Shown here: in pieces, positions 20,101 to 26,637 of the stretch
Layout of the letters: every line of letters starts with the position of its first letter
Position numbering within the stretch: the first letter of the stretch is position 1
Assembly (NCBI GenBank): GCA_025059535.1
Contig: JANXCX010000011.1
Coordinates: 124,001-188,000, forward strand
DNA length: 64,000 nt
From: Bacteroidia bacterium
Lineage (GTDB): Bacteria; Bacteroidota; Bacteroidia; SpSt-205
Reading direction: 5' to 3'
Translations under genes and position numbers: made by a program
Notes under the pieces: model-generated
What the model was told of the DNA's origin: nothing
Database searches by the model: none
Seen by the model: only the letters and a program-made list of their open reading frames with translations

Positions 20101-21375
20101 GGGGATCAGCCCAATCTCACGGGCGGATGGCTGAGAGAAGGTGCCGCCAGAGGCTGGTTTACCCGCAACCCCCGCTTTACCCTGCCTTTTCAACAGACCC
20201 ATTCCACCCAGTTCAACCTACGTGCTAATATACTCCCGGCTAAGGACCTACGCTGTGACCTTACTTTCACCCGGAACGAAAGCCGATCCGAAGGCGGCCT
20301 TTTCAGCTGGGATACCCTAAACCAAGACTTTGCCTTCAGCAACCGAAACGCCCAAGGCACTTTCAGCATGAGTTTTTTTGCGTTAGGTACGGCCTTTGCT
20401 GGCAAGCGGGACCGAGGGCTGGAGCGCCTAGAAGGCGAGTACCGCTATATATTCTCCCAGCGCCTGCGGCTAGCTAATCCCCTCTACGAAACCGTTCTCG
20501 GTCCGTACGCGCGACCGACTCGGCGGGATTACTGGAACGGTTACATCGGCTCGCAGCAGGAAGTCGTCCTCTTAGCCTTCCTTAGTGCCTACGGTCCGTA
20601 TAACCCTCGGCGCATGGCCCTTTCCCCATTTCCCCAAATACCCCTTCCCAATTGGAATATCAATTACACTGGCCTTACCAACCTAAACTTTTTCCGCGAA
20701 AACTTTCGTAGTGTTACGCTCATGCATAACTACCGCTCCACTTACACGGTCAATTATACTCTTAATCTACGCGCCAGCGACCTGAATGGGGATGGCCTCT
20801 CCGACACACCGCAACGCCTTCAGAGCCCGCTAGACTCTTTACCGGGCTTGCCTATCTATATCTTTGAACCCCTCTACGTCATAAATGCCGTCAGCATCCA
20901 AGAAAGCTTTGCGCCCCTGCTCGGCCTAAATCTGGCTTGGAAAAATGGGATGAGCACCCTTATAGAAGTGCGGCGCTCCCGTACGCTCACCCTGAGCGTA
21001 GGGGCCCTCCAACTCAATCAGAGCCGCACCACCGAAATCAGCTTTACTTGGAACTGGCGGCGCGAAAGCTTTCTACCCCCTTTCAGCCTCTTTGGACGCA
21101 CCTTTGAGCTGCGCAATACCGCTACCTTCCGCCTGGAAGTGTCGTACCGCAGCCTAATCAATCAGAACTACCAGCTGGACAATCCCGATTTCGTCCAGCC
21201 TGTGGGTGGCACGCGCACTTTTACCCTCCGGCCTTCAGTGGATTATACGATTAGCGCTCAGCTAACGCTACGGGCCTATGTTGAACATACGCGCAATACC
21301 CCAGTCCTTTCCAATGCTTTCCCCACTTCTTTCACGGCTATAGGGGTTCAATTCCGTTTTACCCTTACCAACTGA
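14167..21375 (+). CDS. sprA: Type IX secretion translocon / gliding protein SprA
   Basis: Giant outer-membrane barrel through which type IX cargo leaves the periplasm; known from Flavobacterium as a 36-strand pore. 2402 aa, almost exactly the Flavobacterium length. A GTG start lies directly after an in-frame stop; signal peptide ends RVWA|Q near residue 23. SprA N-domain sequence (NINVLIDLSLRTNRMRN, near 157) is followed by barrel repeats, and the conserved IAYIDDFEG segment occurs near 830. The C-terminus is strand-rich and ends on Phe-Thr-Leu-Thr-Asn. Preceded by four small exported proteins on the same strand. Confidence 0.95.
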   Translation: MGARAGGWLCAVVLVLEGGRVWAQTLDTTRRRFRDSPADAPVRRSPAPPWMLPQPSTYEVVYELAPDGRGYWVREQIGGRDIRPPSYITREEYERLRQQRFIHQYLDRRSREAQLAPGRTPTSPTAQSLSGLIPPINVNSELFRDIFGSGRVDIRPNINVLIDLSLRTNRMRNPALTIRQQRNTNLAFNQQIQMNVLGSIGEKLKLRLNWDTQTSFSFENQFKIEYQGYEDDIIKSIEAGNVGLPLGGTLITGGQNLWGIKTRLQFGPIFVTAIASQQRSKSQEVVVKAGGQRQERLKKASEYDFNRHFFLNHFFRSLYEPSLSTLPVVSSPINITRIEVWVTNRANATTQNNRNAVGLIDLGENVAARGGRVFNRGLVVTGDYPDNSANDLYARVTRNPGARLRDSVIYYLTQEGLTNGQDFELVENMRRLNENEFFVHRQLGYISLNISLQPNDAVFVAYEYTLAGDNRVYRVGEFSVDQPADPQNSNVLFLKMLKPQAIRPVLNNQPYPTWDLMMKNVYRLDAFNIRAEGFDLQVLYEATDGSGDVAYLPSPDTRERPLIQVLGLDRLRNNMEAGPDNTFDFIPQITIFPDRGLIFFPVLEPFGMHLVRQFTSDPVNDSIRYAYDPLYRLTQVDAIQYYPQLNRFKLKYSFLSSTGAEINLNTPQIQPGSIQVTAGGAPLTEGVDYQVDYTIGKVTILNQGILQSGQEIRVRFETNQLFGIDQKTLIGSRIEWRPSPRFQLGVTGLSFYERPLINKVIISEEPAANLMWGADIQLQERSRFISALLNKLPFYSTKEESEITLKGEFAQLLPGIPRQVVAGEEKGIAYIDDFEGLRNTLDLTQWTQWRLASVPPPLLPASNHPRAANFTRAALSWYFIDPEFYNRPSSFGLEDQSPTLNAHYTRRVEPAEVFPNRTIAAGSNILTTFDLYYRPQQRGPYNYNTNPADLRPDGTFRNPARNWAGIMRRIIGNTDFEAANYEFIEFWLMDPFLEDPNASGGDLYFNLGQLSEDVLPDSRRAYEHGLPTNAEDDAANRNLTLTAWGRVPNIQIPVLAFDNNPAARQFQDVGLDGLGNEAERRFFADYLQELQGILSPSAYELAFNDPSSDDYAHFRDISSPSILERYQRFSGLEGNSPIPRAGEPYTRQANALPDVEDINLDGTLNTQEAYFSYRVSLRPADLQVGRNFIVDKREQEVKLPNGRTLTTRWYLFRIPLTAGTPVGGIQNFKAIDFIRLYLTNFEKEVVLRFGKLELVAPTWRRALINLNQRNESQTPEPGTDLTTFETGTVNIEENGSRQPFPYVLPPRILRQPVPGSPVAGILQNEQSLVLRVCNLADGDARGVFRTFSYDLRFYERLRLWAHAEPLVGSPIPPNVHTRGDVTLFIRLGTDYSDNYYEYETPLTLSEPGNFSPENIWANNIDIRLEDLNFVKVLRDQARQSQNFPLTQTFSYVLPNGDRISVRGTPQLNNVKAILIGIRNPDDGRGPICVEVWVNELRVTNYNTQSGWSASGLVNLRLADLGNLSVSGSYGTPWFGSIERKVSQRTTEWTQRYTLTGGLQLHKLLPKALAVEIPAFFTYSENTIRPLYSPYDPDVLTRTRLEAQSTPSARDSMERILTSYTRTYSYTFAGVRKLYRNPRAKKRFWHIQNFAFSYGYNETFSRTPQIEYLLNQQYTAGITYNYSFQTKPLRPFGWTKFALLRDFSLTYLPNQIGWKVEGNRQYQEQRLRAIGGNHAVRPTFYQNFLLNRQYLLQWNLTPSLSLNYNATVQARVDEPEGPINTREKRDSLWRNFLSFGKDPARGRYQRINFGRTLSFQQNITVTYRLPFAKIKWTDWINSSITYTADYRWITAALGQEAFGNTVSNGQNIQLSGQFQLSSLYKKIKFIDRLLAPPPKRNIFSQADSSRRAGDDPYIAMRHIGRAIGRAIFGIQSVDVTYSRQRTTTLPGFLPRPANFGLDWEYTDTLTGRRTQAPGWAFILGDQPNLTGGWLREGAARGWFTRNPRFTLPFQQTHSTQFNLRANILPAKDLRCDLTFTRNESRSEGGLFSWDTLNQDFAFSNRNAQGTFSMSFFALGTAFAGKRDRGLERLEGEYRYIFSQRLRLANPLYETVLGPYARPTRRDYWNGYIGSQQEVVLLAFLSAYGPYNPRRMALSPFPQIPLPNWNINYTGLTNLNFFRENFRSVTLMHNYRSTYTVNYTLNLRASDLNGDGLSDTPQRLQSPLDSLPGLPIYIFEPLYVINAVSIQESFAPLLGLNLAWKNGMSTLIEVRRSRTLTLSVGALQLNQSRTTEISFTWNWRRESFLPPFSLFGRTFELRNTATFRLEVSYRSLINQNYQLDNPDFVQPVGGTRTFTLRPSVDYTISAQLTLRAYVEHTRNTPVLSNAFPTSFTAIGVQFRFTLTN

Positions 21376-21469
21376 GGCCCCTCCTCGCAGACAAAGCGTC
21401 TAAGGCAAAAAGGGAGAAGGGGGGGCTTGGGCGGGGAAGCCATTTAGCCGACGGCGGGGCACTGGTTTT
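21376..21469. other. Intergenic gap between convergent sprA and pdxH
   Basis: 94 bp, G-rich. A 5-bp inverted repeat (GGCTT ... AAGCC) lies near 21424-21443 but has no T-run, so I do not call a terminator. Confidence 0.4.
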
Positions 21470-22117
21470 TCAAGGAGCAAGGCGGAGCTTTTCCCAGTGG
21501 GCTTCACGCTGGCGGTAGAGAATACGGTCGTGGAGGCGATGCGGCCGCCCCTGCCAGAATTCAATCTGCTCCGCCTTGAGCCGATAGCCGCCCCAGAAAG
21601 AAGGACGCGGCACAGGCCCTTCCCCAAAGCGCTTCTGAAACTCGGCCCACCGCGCCTCAAGCTCCGCACGCGTAATGGGGCGACTCTGAGGTGAAGCCCA
21701 AGCACTCACCTGGCTTGAAAGCGGCCGACTCTGAAAATAAGCCTCCGAAACCTCTGGAGGCGCTTTCTCCACCGAACCTATAATGCGCACTTGCCGCTCT
21801 AGCGACGCCCACCAGAACACCATAGCCGCATAGGGATTATACGCCAGCTGCTGCGCCTTAGCGCTCTCGTAGTTAGTGTAGAAGTACAGGTAAGGGGGTG
21901 TAAAGCCCTTAAGCAACAAGATGCGAGCATGCGGCTGGCCCAACCTATCTACCGTAGCTAGGGTAAAGGCATTTGGCTCAGGCACCTTAGCCGCTAAGGC
22001 TTCTTCAAGCCAGCGAGCTAAGAGAGTGAAGGGTTCATCAGGCAGGCTAGCCTCATCAAGCGAGGCCTGAGTGTATTCCTGCCGCAGCTGGGCTAAGTCT
22101 CTATCCACCATATCCAT
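21470..22117 (-). CDS. pdxH: Pyridoxamine 5'-phosphate oxidase
   Basis: FMN enzyme that makes pyridoxal 5'-phosphate from PNP or PMP. 215 aa with family motifs LATVDRLGQPHARILLLKG, FYTNYESAKAQQL, AAMVFWW and the C-terminal FWQGRPHRLHDRILY. It overlaps the 3' end of ilvE by 25 bp (19 bp if the second ATG is used), so a PLP-making enzyme is coupled to a PLP-dependent aminotransferase. Confidence 0.93.
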   Translation of the reverse strand: MDMVDRDLAQLRQEYTQASLDEASLPDEPFTLLARWLEEALAAKVPEPNAFTLATVDRLGQPHARILLLKGFTPPYLYFYTNYESAKAQQLAYNPYAAMVFWWASLERQVRIIGSVEKAPPEVSEAYFQSRPLSSQVSAWASPQSRPITRAELEARWAEFQKRFGEGPVPRPSFWGGYRLKAEQIEFWQGRPHRLHDRILYRQREAHWEKLRLAP

Positions 22118-23148
22118 TCTTCCGGAATTTCCCGCTCACCCTTCAAGGCTTTCCTATACTCCGTCAGAAGTTGGGAAGCTATGGGAGACTCGGGAGGCAA
22201 ATGCCACCATTTACCCTCGTAGTACAATTGAGAAATGGAGGTTATGGTGGCCGCCGTACCTGTACCAAAAATCTCTCGGATTGTTCCATTCGCTATGCCC
22301 TCCGTAACCTCGTGAATGGAAATTTCTCGCTCCTCTGCAGGCAGGCCTAAACGGGGCGCTAGAGCGAGTATGGTAGCGCGGGTAATCCCTGGCAAAATAG
22401 TGCCGCGCTGCAGTGACGGGGTAAGTAAGCGAGGTCCTTTGGTGACGAAGAATATGTTCATTGTGCTGAACTCTTCAATCCATTCGTGGTAGTGGGCATC
22501 CAGCCAGAGAGAGACTTGGCAGCCCACGCCTTGGGCTTTTTGGCCGCTGAGGAGTGCAGCGGCGTAGTTGCCAGCCATCTTGATGCTGCCGGTCCCGCCG
22601 GGGGCCGCGCGTACCATCTCCTTCTCTACATAGGCTGCAATGGAACCGCTGTAGTAAGCGCCTACCGGAGCCAGGTAGATAAGTAGTAGGTAGCTCTCTG
22701 AAGTACGCACCCCCAGCCAGGGATCGGTGGCAAAGTAGACTGGCCGCACGTATAGGCCTTGAACTAACTGGGGCGGGAGAAGATCACGCTCCATGGCCAG
22801 CAGCGCCCTCAAAAGGCCAGTGAAAAGCTCATAAGGCACCTCAGGCATGACCAGGCGGCGAGCGGAGCTATTGAGGCGCTGCCAGTGATCTTTTAGGCGA
22901 AAAACAAAGGCCCGCCCATCAGGGCGCTGGTAAGCCTTGAAGCCTTCAAAGAGGGCCTGGCCGTAGTGCAGGGCTGAGGTGCCTGGATGAAGGGCTAAGG
23001 GCTGAAGCGGCTGCACCCGCAAGCTATGCCACGTACCCCCACTATACTCTGCCACCGCCATATGCCGACTGAAAATGCGCCCGAAAGGCAGGTTATCCCA
23101 AGGTATGGCCTCCGTGCGCGGCGGTGCAGGTTCTATAGAAATCTTCAT
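22093..23148 (-). CDS. ilvE: Branched-chain amino acid aminotransferase
   Basis: PLP enzyme exchanging amino groups between Leu/Ile/Val and 2-oxoglutarate. 351 aa from the ATG (MKISIEPAPP) that overlaps the upstream stop as ATGA; a longer frame to 23226 is rejected. HYGQALFEGFKAY near the N-terminus, the PLP-Lys in GTGSIKMAGNYAAA, and EEFSTMNIFFV (usually EEVGTMN) identify a type II BCAT. Confidence 0.92.
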   Translation of the reverse strand: MKISIEPAPPRTEAIPWDNLPFGRIFSRHMAVAEYSGGTWHSLRVQPLQPLALHPGTSALHYGQALFEGFKAYQRPDGRAFVFRLKDHWQRLNSSARRLVMPEVPYELFTGLLRALLAMERDLLPPQLVQGLYVRPVYFATDPWLGVRTSESYLLLIYLAPVGAYYSGSIAAYVEKEMVRAAPGGTGSIKMAGNYAAALLSGQKAQGVGCQVSLWLDAHYHEWIEEFSTMNIFFVTKGPRLLTPSLQRGTILPGITRATILALAPRLGLPAEEREISIHEVTEGIANGTIREIFGTGTAATITSISQLYYEGKWWHLPPESPIASQLLTEYRKALKGEREIPEEWIWWIET

Positions 23149-24347
23149 AAACTGACGGATTGCGGCACTGAGCGGGCCGGACGCTGCCACAGCTGATAAA
23201 GCTCCGTGCCGCGGAGCACCTGCCACAGCCCTACCAGCTGCGCCACATGCGCCAGCACAAAGTAGCCTGGCAGAAAAAGCCAGCGTCCCAGCCAGTAAGT
23301 AGGCCGCAACCCGCTATAAAGAAGAAGTGCTTGGACGCTGGCGCCTCCCACCCCCACCACCCCCAACGCATACCCTAACTTACCCTCCAGCATACACACC
23401 ATCGCCGCTAAGCCCATACCGAATAGCGCCAGAGGAGCCACAAGATAGCGAAAGAACTTATGCGAAAGGAAGAAAAAGGTGAAGCGCCCCCGTCGAATTA
23501 GGGCCGAAAGCGAGAGTACATAGGGCAGCGTATGCCAGGCGGTGTAGGCAATACGCACTTTACGGGCAAATTCGGCCCGCGGATCAGGCGAGGGGATTTC
23601 ATAGGCTATGGCTTCGGGTTCCAACAGCACTTTCCACCCTTTCCAGCCAGCGGTCAAGTTGAGGTAGAGATCATCCCCTACTTTCTCGGGAAGCTCTTCC
23701 CAGACGGCGCGTCGCAGTAGGAGAAAGCCGCCGCCTAGGCCCAGCGCACAGCCCCAAAGGCTTTCCCACGCACGCAGCCGATTTTCGTATGCCAGGTAAG
23801 TCTGCTCCGCTCCGCCCACGGTAGCCGTGCGTGCGGCCGGTTGCACCGCTCGGCTACCGCCTACAATACCCACCTCGGGATCGGCCAGCATTTTCGCCAT
23901 AGCCTTACGCAACGACTGGGGCGCCAAAGGCGTATCCGCATCGGTAAGCAGCACATAGCTGGTATCCACCCACTGGCGCGCCTGATTGAGCGCATAGTTT
24001 TTTCCTCTGTGTGGAATAAGGCGGTATTCGGCCTCTGGGTAGGCCCGCAGAACGGCTAGGGTAGGCTCTAAAGTCTCATCCTCGGCATGGGTAGAGATAA
24101 CCCACAAGAGGCGGAGCTTGTCCTTAGGGTAGTCTAATTGGCGCAAAGACTCCATCTTAGGGCGGACGGAGTGGGCTTCGCGATAGGCTGGAATAACCAC
24201 CGTAACGGGTGGTAGCTCGGCAGAGCTTTCAGACTGCTTCAAAGGCCGCCGAAAAGCCGCCCCTACCCATAATCCTAACGGATATAGCCCATACGGATAG
24301 AGCAGAAGGATAAACCCTACCCAAAAAGCTATCTCCCAGCCATTCAC
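23145..24347 (-). CDS. Membrane family 2 glycosyltransferase (processive-type fold)
   Basis: 400 aa. An N-terminal membrane segment is followed by a GT-A domain with VTVVIPAYREA, LLTDADTPL (DxD) and a GGSRAVQP/EKVGDDLYLN acceptor region, then several C-terminal membrane segments, as in poly-GlcNAc/cellulose-synthase-like enzymes. The usual Q/RxxRW motif was not seen clearly. Start is GTG, 4 nt after TACCTTTG. First gene of an operon with ilvE and pdxH; the functional link to amino-acid metabolism is not obvious. Confidence 0.82.
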   Translation of the reverse strand: MNGWEIAFWVGFILLLYPYGLYPLGLWVGAAFRRPLKQSESSAELPPVTVVIPAYREAHSVRPKMESLRQLDYPKDKLRLLWVISTHAEDETLEPTLAVLRAYPEAEYRLIPHRGKNYALNQARQWVDTSYVLLTDADTPLAPQSLRKAMAKMLADPEVGIVGGSRAVQPAARTATVGGAEQTYLAYENRLRAWESLWGCALGLGGGFLLLRRAVWEELPEKVGDDLYLNLTAGWKGWKVLLEPEAIAYEIPSPDPRAEFARKVRIAYTAWHTLPYVLSLSALIRRGRFTFFFLSHKFFRYLVAPLALFGMGLAAMVCMLEGKLGYALGVVGVGGASVQALLLYSGLRPTYWLGRWLFLPGYFVLAHVAQLVGLWQVLRGTELYQLWQRPARSVPQSVSL

Positions 24348-24351
24348 TCAG

Positions 24352-24359
24352 CAAAGGTA
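24352..24359 (-). promoter_or_regulatory. -7 element TACCTTTG for the GT2-ilvE-pdxH operon
   Basis: Exact match with 4 nt (CTGA) before the GTG at 24347. Confidence 0.62.
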
Positions 24360-24376
24360 ACGCCCAGGCTTTTTTG

Positions 24377-24384
24377 TAACCTTG
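24377..24384 (+). promoter_or_regulatory. Possible -7 element TAACCTTG for the SUI1 gene
   Basis: One mismatch to TAnnTTTG; 4 nt (CCTT) before the ATG at 24389. Divergent from the GT2 promoter, 17 bp apart. Confidence 0.4.
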
Positions 24385-24388
24385 CCTT

Positions 24389-24664
24389 ATGAAACCTTCT
24401 AAAGCGCGGCTTGTTTGGAGCTCCGACCGCCGCAGCTGGGTTCTAAAGGTTACCGTACGCCGGCTAGGAGGCGGTAAGGAGCGCACCGAAATCACGGGGT
24501 TTTTAGGCGACTCTAAGGAATTGGAGACCTTGGCCAAAGCCTTACGGCAGCACTGCGCCACCGGAGGAAGCGTGAGTGCAGGCACCATCCTTCTCCAAGG
24601 GAACTGCGCCGAAAAGGCCGCTAACTTTTTGGCTAGCCAGGGGTACAACGTACGCCGCAGCTAA
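24389..24664 (+). CDS. SUI1/eIF1-like translation factor (YciH family)
   Basis: 91 aa. Basic N-terminus followed by the SUI1 fold: VTVRRLGGGKERTEITGF at about residues 22-39, then KALRQHCATGGSVSAGTILL and the C-terminal QGNCAEKAANFL. Relatives (eIF1, archaeal aIF1, bacterial YciH) act on the ribosome to police initiation; E. coli YciH affects use of non-canonical starts. Its own transcript should be nearly leaderless. The stop overlaps the convergent folE stop by 4 bp (CTAA). Confidence 0.85.
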   Translation: MKPSKARLVWSSDRRSWVLKVTVRRLGGGKERTEITGFLGDSKELETLAKALRQHCATGGSVSAGTILLQGNCAEKAANFLASQGYNVRRS

Positions 24665-25305
24665 AGGCCGATCATCCGAAAAAACCGCTCGCGCACAGGG
24701 TCTTGCTCAAAAGCCCCAGACAAAACATAAGTAAGGGTACGTGAAGCATCATCTTGAATACCACGCAGGGCTATGCAGTAGTGCTTGGCATCTATCACTA
24801 CCGCTACATCAGGCGTCTGAAGCTTATCCTGAAGAAAGTCAGCAACCTGCTGGGTGAGCCGCTCTTGCAACTGAGGTCGTCGGGCAAAGTAATCCACAAT
24901 TCGGTTGAGCTTAGAGAGCCCTATCACAAAATCACGTGGGATATAGGCCACATGGGCCACCCCAATAATTGGAACAAAGTGATGTTCGCATACTGAGCGC
25001 ACGCGAATGCCCTTCTGTACTACCATTTGGCCATAGCTGTAGGTATTCGGAAAGAGGCGCACCGTAGGGGCATTCGCCGGATCAAGCCCTCGAAAGAGCT
25101 CACGCACATACATCTTCGCCACCCGTGCTGGGGTATCCCGCAAACTAGGATCGGTGAGGTCCAGCCCCAGCAGGCGCATAATAGCCGCAAAATGGTCGGC
25201 GACGGCGGCCTCCTGTTCGGTAAGAGGGCTTGCCTCTTCGGAGAAAAGTACACCCACCTCCTCCTCGGTACAGCAGGCTGGGTGCAGCTCAGATGTATTC
25301 GCCAT
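24661..25305 (-). CDS. folE: GTP cyclohydrolase I
   Basis: Converts GTP to 7,8-dihydroneopterin triphosphate, first step of folate and biopterin synthesis. 214 aa. Zinc and active-site motifs VCEHHFVPIIGVAHVAYIP near the middle and CIALRGIQDDASRT near the end are intact. I start it at MANTSE (25305); this overlaps the end of the PTPS gene by 17 bp, implying coupled translation. Last gene of nuoI-nuoJ-PTPS-folE. Confidence 0.93.
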   Translation of the reverse strand: MANTSELHPACCTEEEVGVLFSEEASPLTEQEAAVADHFAAIMRLLGLDLTDPSLRDTPARVAKMYVRELFRGLDPANAPTVRLFPNTYSYGQMVVQKGIRVRSVCEHHFVPIIGVAHVAYIPRDFVIGLSKLNRIVDYFARRPQLQERLTQQVADFLQDKLQTPDVAVVIDAKHYCIALRGIQDDASRTLTYVLSGAFEQDPVRERFFRMIGL

Positions 25306-25714
25306 AGTATTCAAAACAATTTCTAGGAGTTTCCCAGAGCCGCAGGCGTACTAGTTCTACCCCAGGGGGGAGAAGCGCCGCAATTTCCTTCCACAGGGCC
25401 ACAATAAGATTTTCTGACGAGGGGATGCAACCTTTCAGAAAGGGCACGTCGGTATTGAGGTTGCGGTGGTCCAGCTGGCTAATTACTTGTGCCTCAATCG
25501 CTTTTCGAAGTAAGGTGATATCTATGACATAGCCTGTGTCGGGGTTAGGGGAACCAGCTACTACAACTTCCAGCTCATAGTTATGGCCATGGCCGGAAGG
25601 GTGGCTGCATGGACCGAAAACTTCAGCGTTTTTCTCATCACTCCAGGCTGGATTGTACACCCTGTGGGCAGCGGAGAAGTGAAATCGCCGTGCTACATAC
25701 ACGCGTGGGGCCAT
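25289..25714 (-). CDS. 6-pyruvoyl-tetrahydropterin synthase family protein (PTPS/QueD)
   Basis: 141 aa, T-fold enzyme acting on dihydroneopterin triphosphate. FHFSAAHRVYN gives one zinc His and GPCSHPSGHGHNYELEV supplies the catalytic Cys and two more His. The spacing is Cys-x5-HGH as in animal PTPS rather than the Cys-x3-HGH of QueD, so tetrahydropterin synthesis is as plausible as queuosine synthesis. Follows nuoJ by 3 bp and overlaps folE, the enzyme that makes its substrate. Confidence 0.88.
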   Translation of the reverse strand: MAPRVYVARRFHFSAAHRVYNPAWSDEKNAEVFGPCSHPSGHGHNYELEVVVAGSPNPDTGYVIDITLLRKAIEAQVISQLDHRNLNTDVPFLKGCIPSSENLIVALWKEIAALLPPGVELVRLRLWETPRNCFEYYGEYI

Positions 25715-25717
25715 AGG

Positions 25718-26197
25718 CTATAGCGATGAGACGGGGAAGTGCGGCCAAAGAAGGCCCAAGAGAAGCCAAACTGCCGTTATCGTCAGAGAAGCCCAGGCAA
25801 AAAGAGGCGCCCAGGGGTGCGTCCAGAGAAAGCCTACTTCGCTCAGGAGTGGGGAAGGCTGGATCGGACGGGAGACTAAATGGAAGCTCTCCCCCAGGCC
25901 CCATGTAACAAAGCCGACGGCGCTAAGCGCCCCTAGGCTATTCCAGCGGGGGGTCTGGCTATGGGGTCCGCCTAAGGCCAACCAGGCCCAGAGGAGTAAA
26001 ATGCCAGTGCCATACACCGCCCACTGGAAGGCCCAAAGGTAGGTAGCCCCCTGCCACCCATACCACAGCCCTAGGCCTAAAAATAAAAGCCAACTACCTC
26101 CCAGTGCCCCCGCCACCGTGCGCCGACTCAGAAGGTAAAGTAAAAGACTCCCCAAAGCGATGTACCAAAGTAGCTCTATCAGGCGTAGCGTAAGCAT
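25718..26197 (-). CDS. nuoJ: NADH-quinone oxidoreductase subunit J
   Basis: 159 aa, about five membrane segments. The region TYLWAFQWAVYGTGILLLWAWLA matches the conserved TM3 area of NuoJ. It supports proton translocation in complex I. The family N-terminus requires the ATG at 26197, which makes the gene overlap nuoI by 104 bp, an unusually long same-strand overlap. No nuoK/L/M/N follows; the next gene is a PTPS. Confidence 0.75.
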   Translation of the reverse strand: MLTLRLIELLWYIALGSLLLYLLSRRTVAGALGGSWLLFLGLGLWYGWQGATYLWAFQWAVYGTGILLLWAWLALGGPHSQTPRWNSLGALSAVGFVTWGLGESFHLVSRPIQPSPLLSEVGFLWTHPWAPLFAWASLTITAVWLLLGLLWPHFPVSSL

Positions 26198-26600
26198 AGT
26201 CTGGCACCATGAAGATACAATCCGTAGGACAAACTATCGTGCAGAGCCCGCAAAAGCAGCACAGCGCATGGTCAATATCAAAGCGGGGCAGGGCAAACCG
26301 GCGCGGCGCACCCGTAGAAGTATAGCCCAAAACCGTAGGCGACTTATGCTTCTCTATGGTAATGCAGCCTACTGGGCAAATCCGAGCACAGCGGTCGCAG
26401 CCGATACAATCCTCTATAACTACCTCTAAACGGTAGTGGCCATTTTCGGGAAGCGGTAGCTGGGCTTGAGGATAAGGCACCGTTACAGGCCCACCGGGCG
26501 ACTCCTTTAGCGCCTGAGCCTGTAGTGGATAGCGCTGCCGATGGTACCAGCCCAGAAAAAGGTGGCGGATAGCTACCCCTAAGGCCTTTAGTAGACTCAC
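26094..26600 (-). CDS. nuoI: NADH-quinone oxidoreductase subunit I (2x 4Fe-4S)
   Basis: Peripheral-arm ferredoxin subunit of complex I. Two classical cluster motifs are seen, CIGCDRCARICPVGC near residue 66 and CCFCGLCTIVCPTDC near 113. 168 aa, start GTG at 26600. The C-terminal tail (SESAHGGGGTGR) lies in the part that overlaps nuoJ. Divergent from guaB across 37 bp. Confidence 0.92.
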   Translation of the reverse strand: MSLLKALGVAIRHLFLGWYHRQRYPLQAQALKESPGGPVTVPYPQAQLPLPENGHYRLEVVIEDCIGCDRCARICPVGCITIEKHKSPTVLGYTSTGAPRRFALPRFDIDHALCCFCGLCTIVCPTDCIFMVPDYAYATPDRATLVHRFGESFTLPSESAHGGGGTGR

Positions 26601-26607
26601 TGAACTA

Positions 26608-26615
26608 TAAAACTA
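26608..26615 (-). promoter_or_regulatory. Possible -7 element TAGTTTTA for nuoI
   Basis: One mismatch (final A) to TAnnTTTG; 7 nt before the GTG at 26600. Confidence 0.3.
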
Positions 26616-26626
26616 AAATTGCGGCG

Positions 26627-26634
26627 TATTTTTG
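26627..26634 (+). promoter_or_regulatory. -7 element TATTTTTG for guaB
   Basis: Exact match with only 3 nt (CTC) before the ATG at 26638. Overlaps the in-frame TTG at 26632, which therefore cannot be the start. Confidence 0.62.
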
Positions 26635-26637
26635 CTC

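Noticed and set aside
21424-21443. Hairpin as intrinsic terminator after sprA
   Set aside because: Five-base stem, eight-base loop and no T-run.
23149-23226. Extended ilvE start
   Set aside because: Sits within the GT2 gene; the ATGA overlap at 23148 gives a standard BCAT N-terminus.
26632-26637. TTG at 26632 as guaB start
   Set aside because: Lies within TATTTTTG; the ATG at 26638 gives the normal IMPDH N-terminus.
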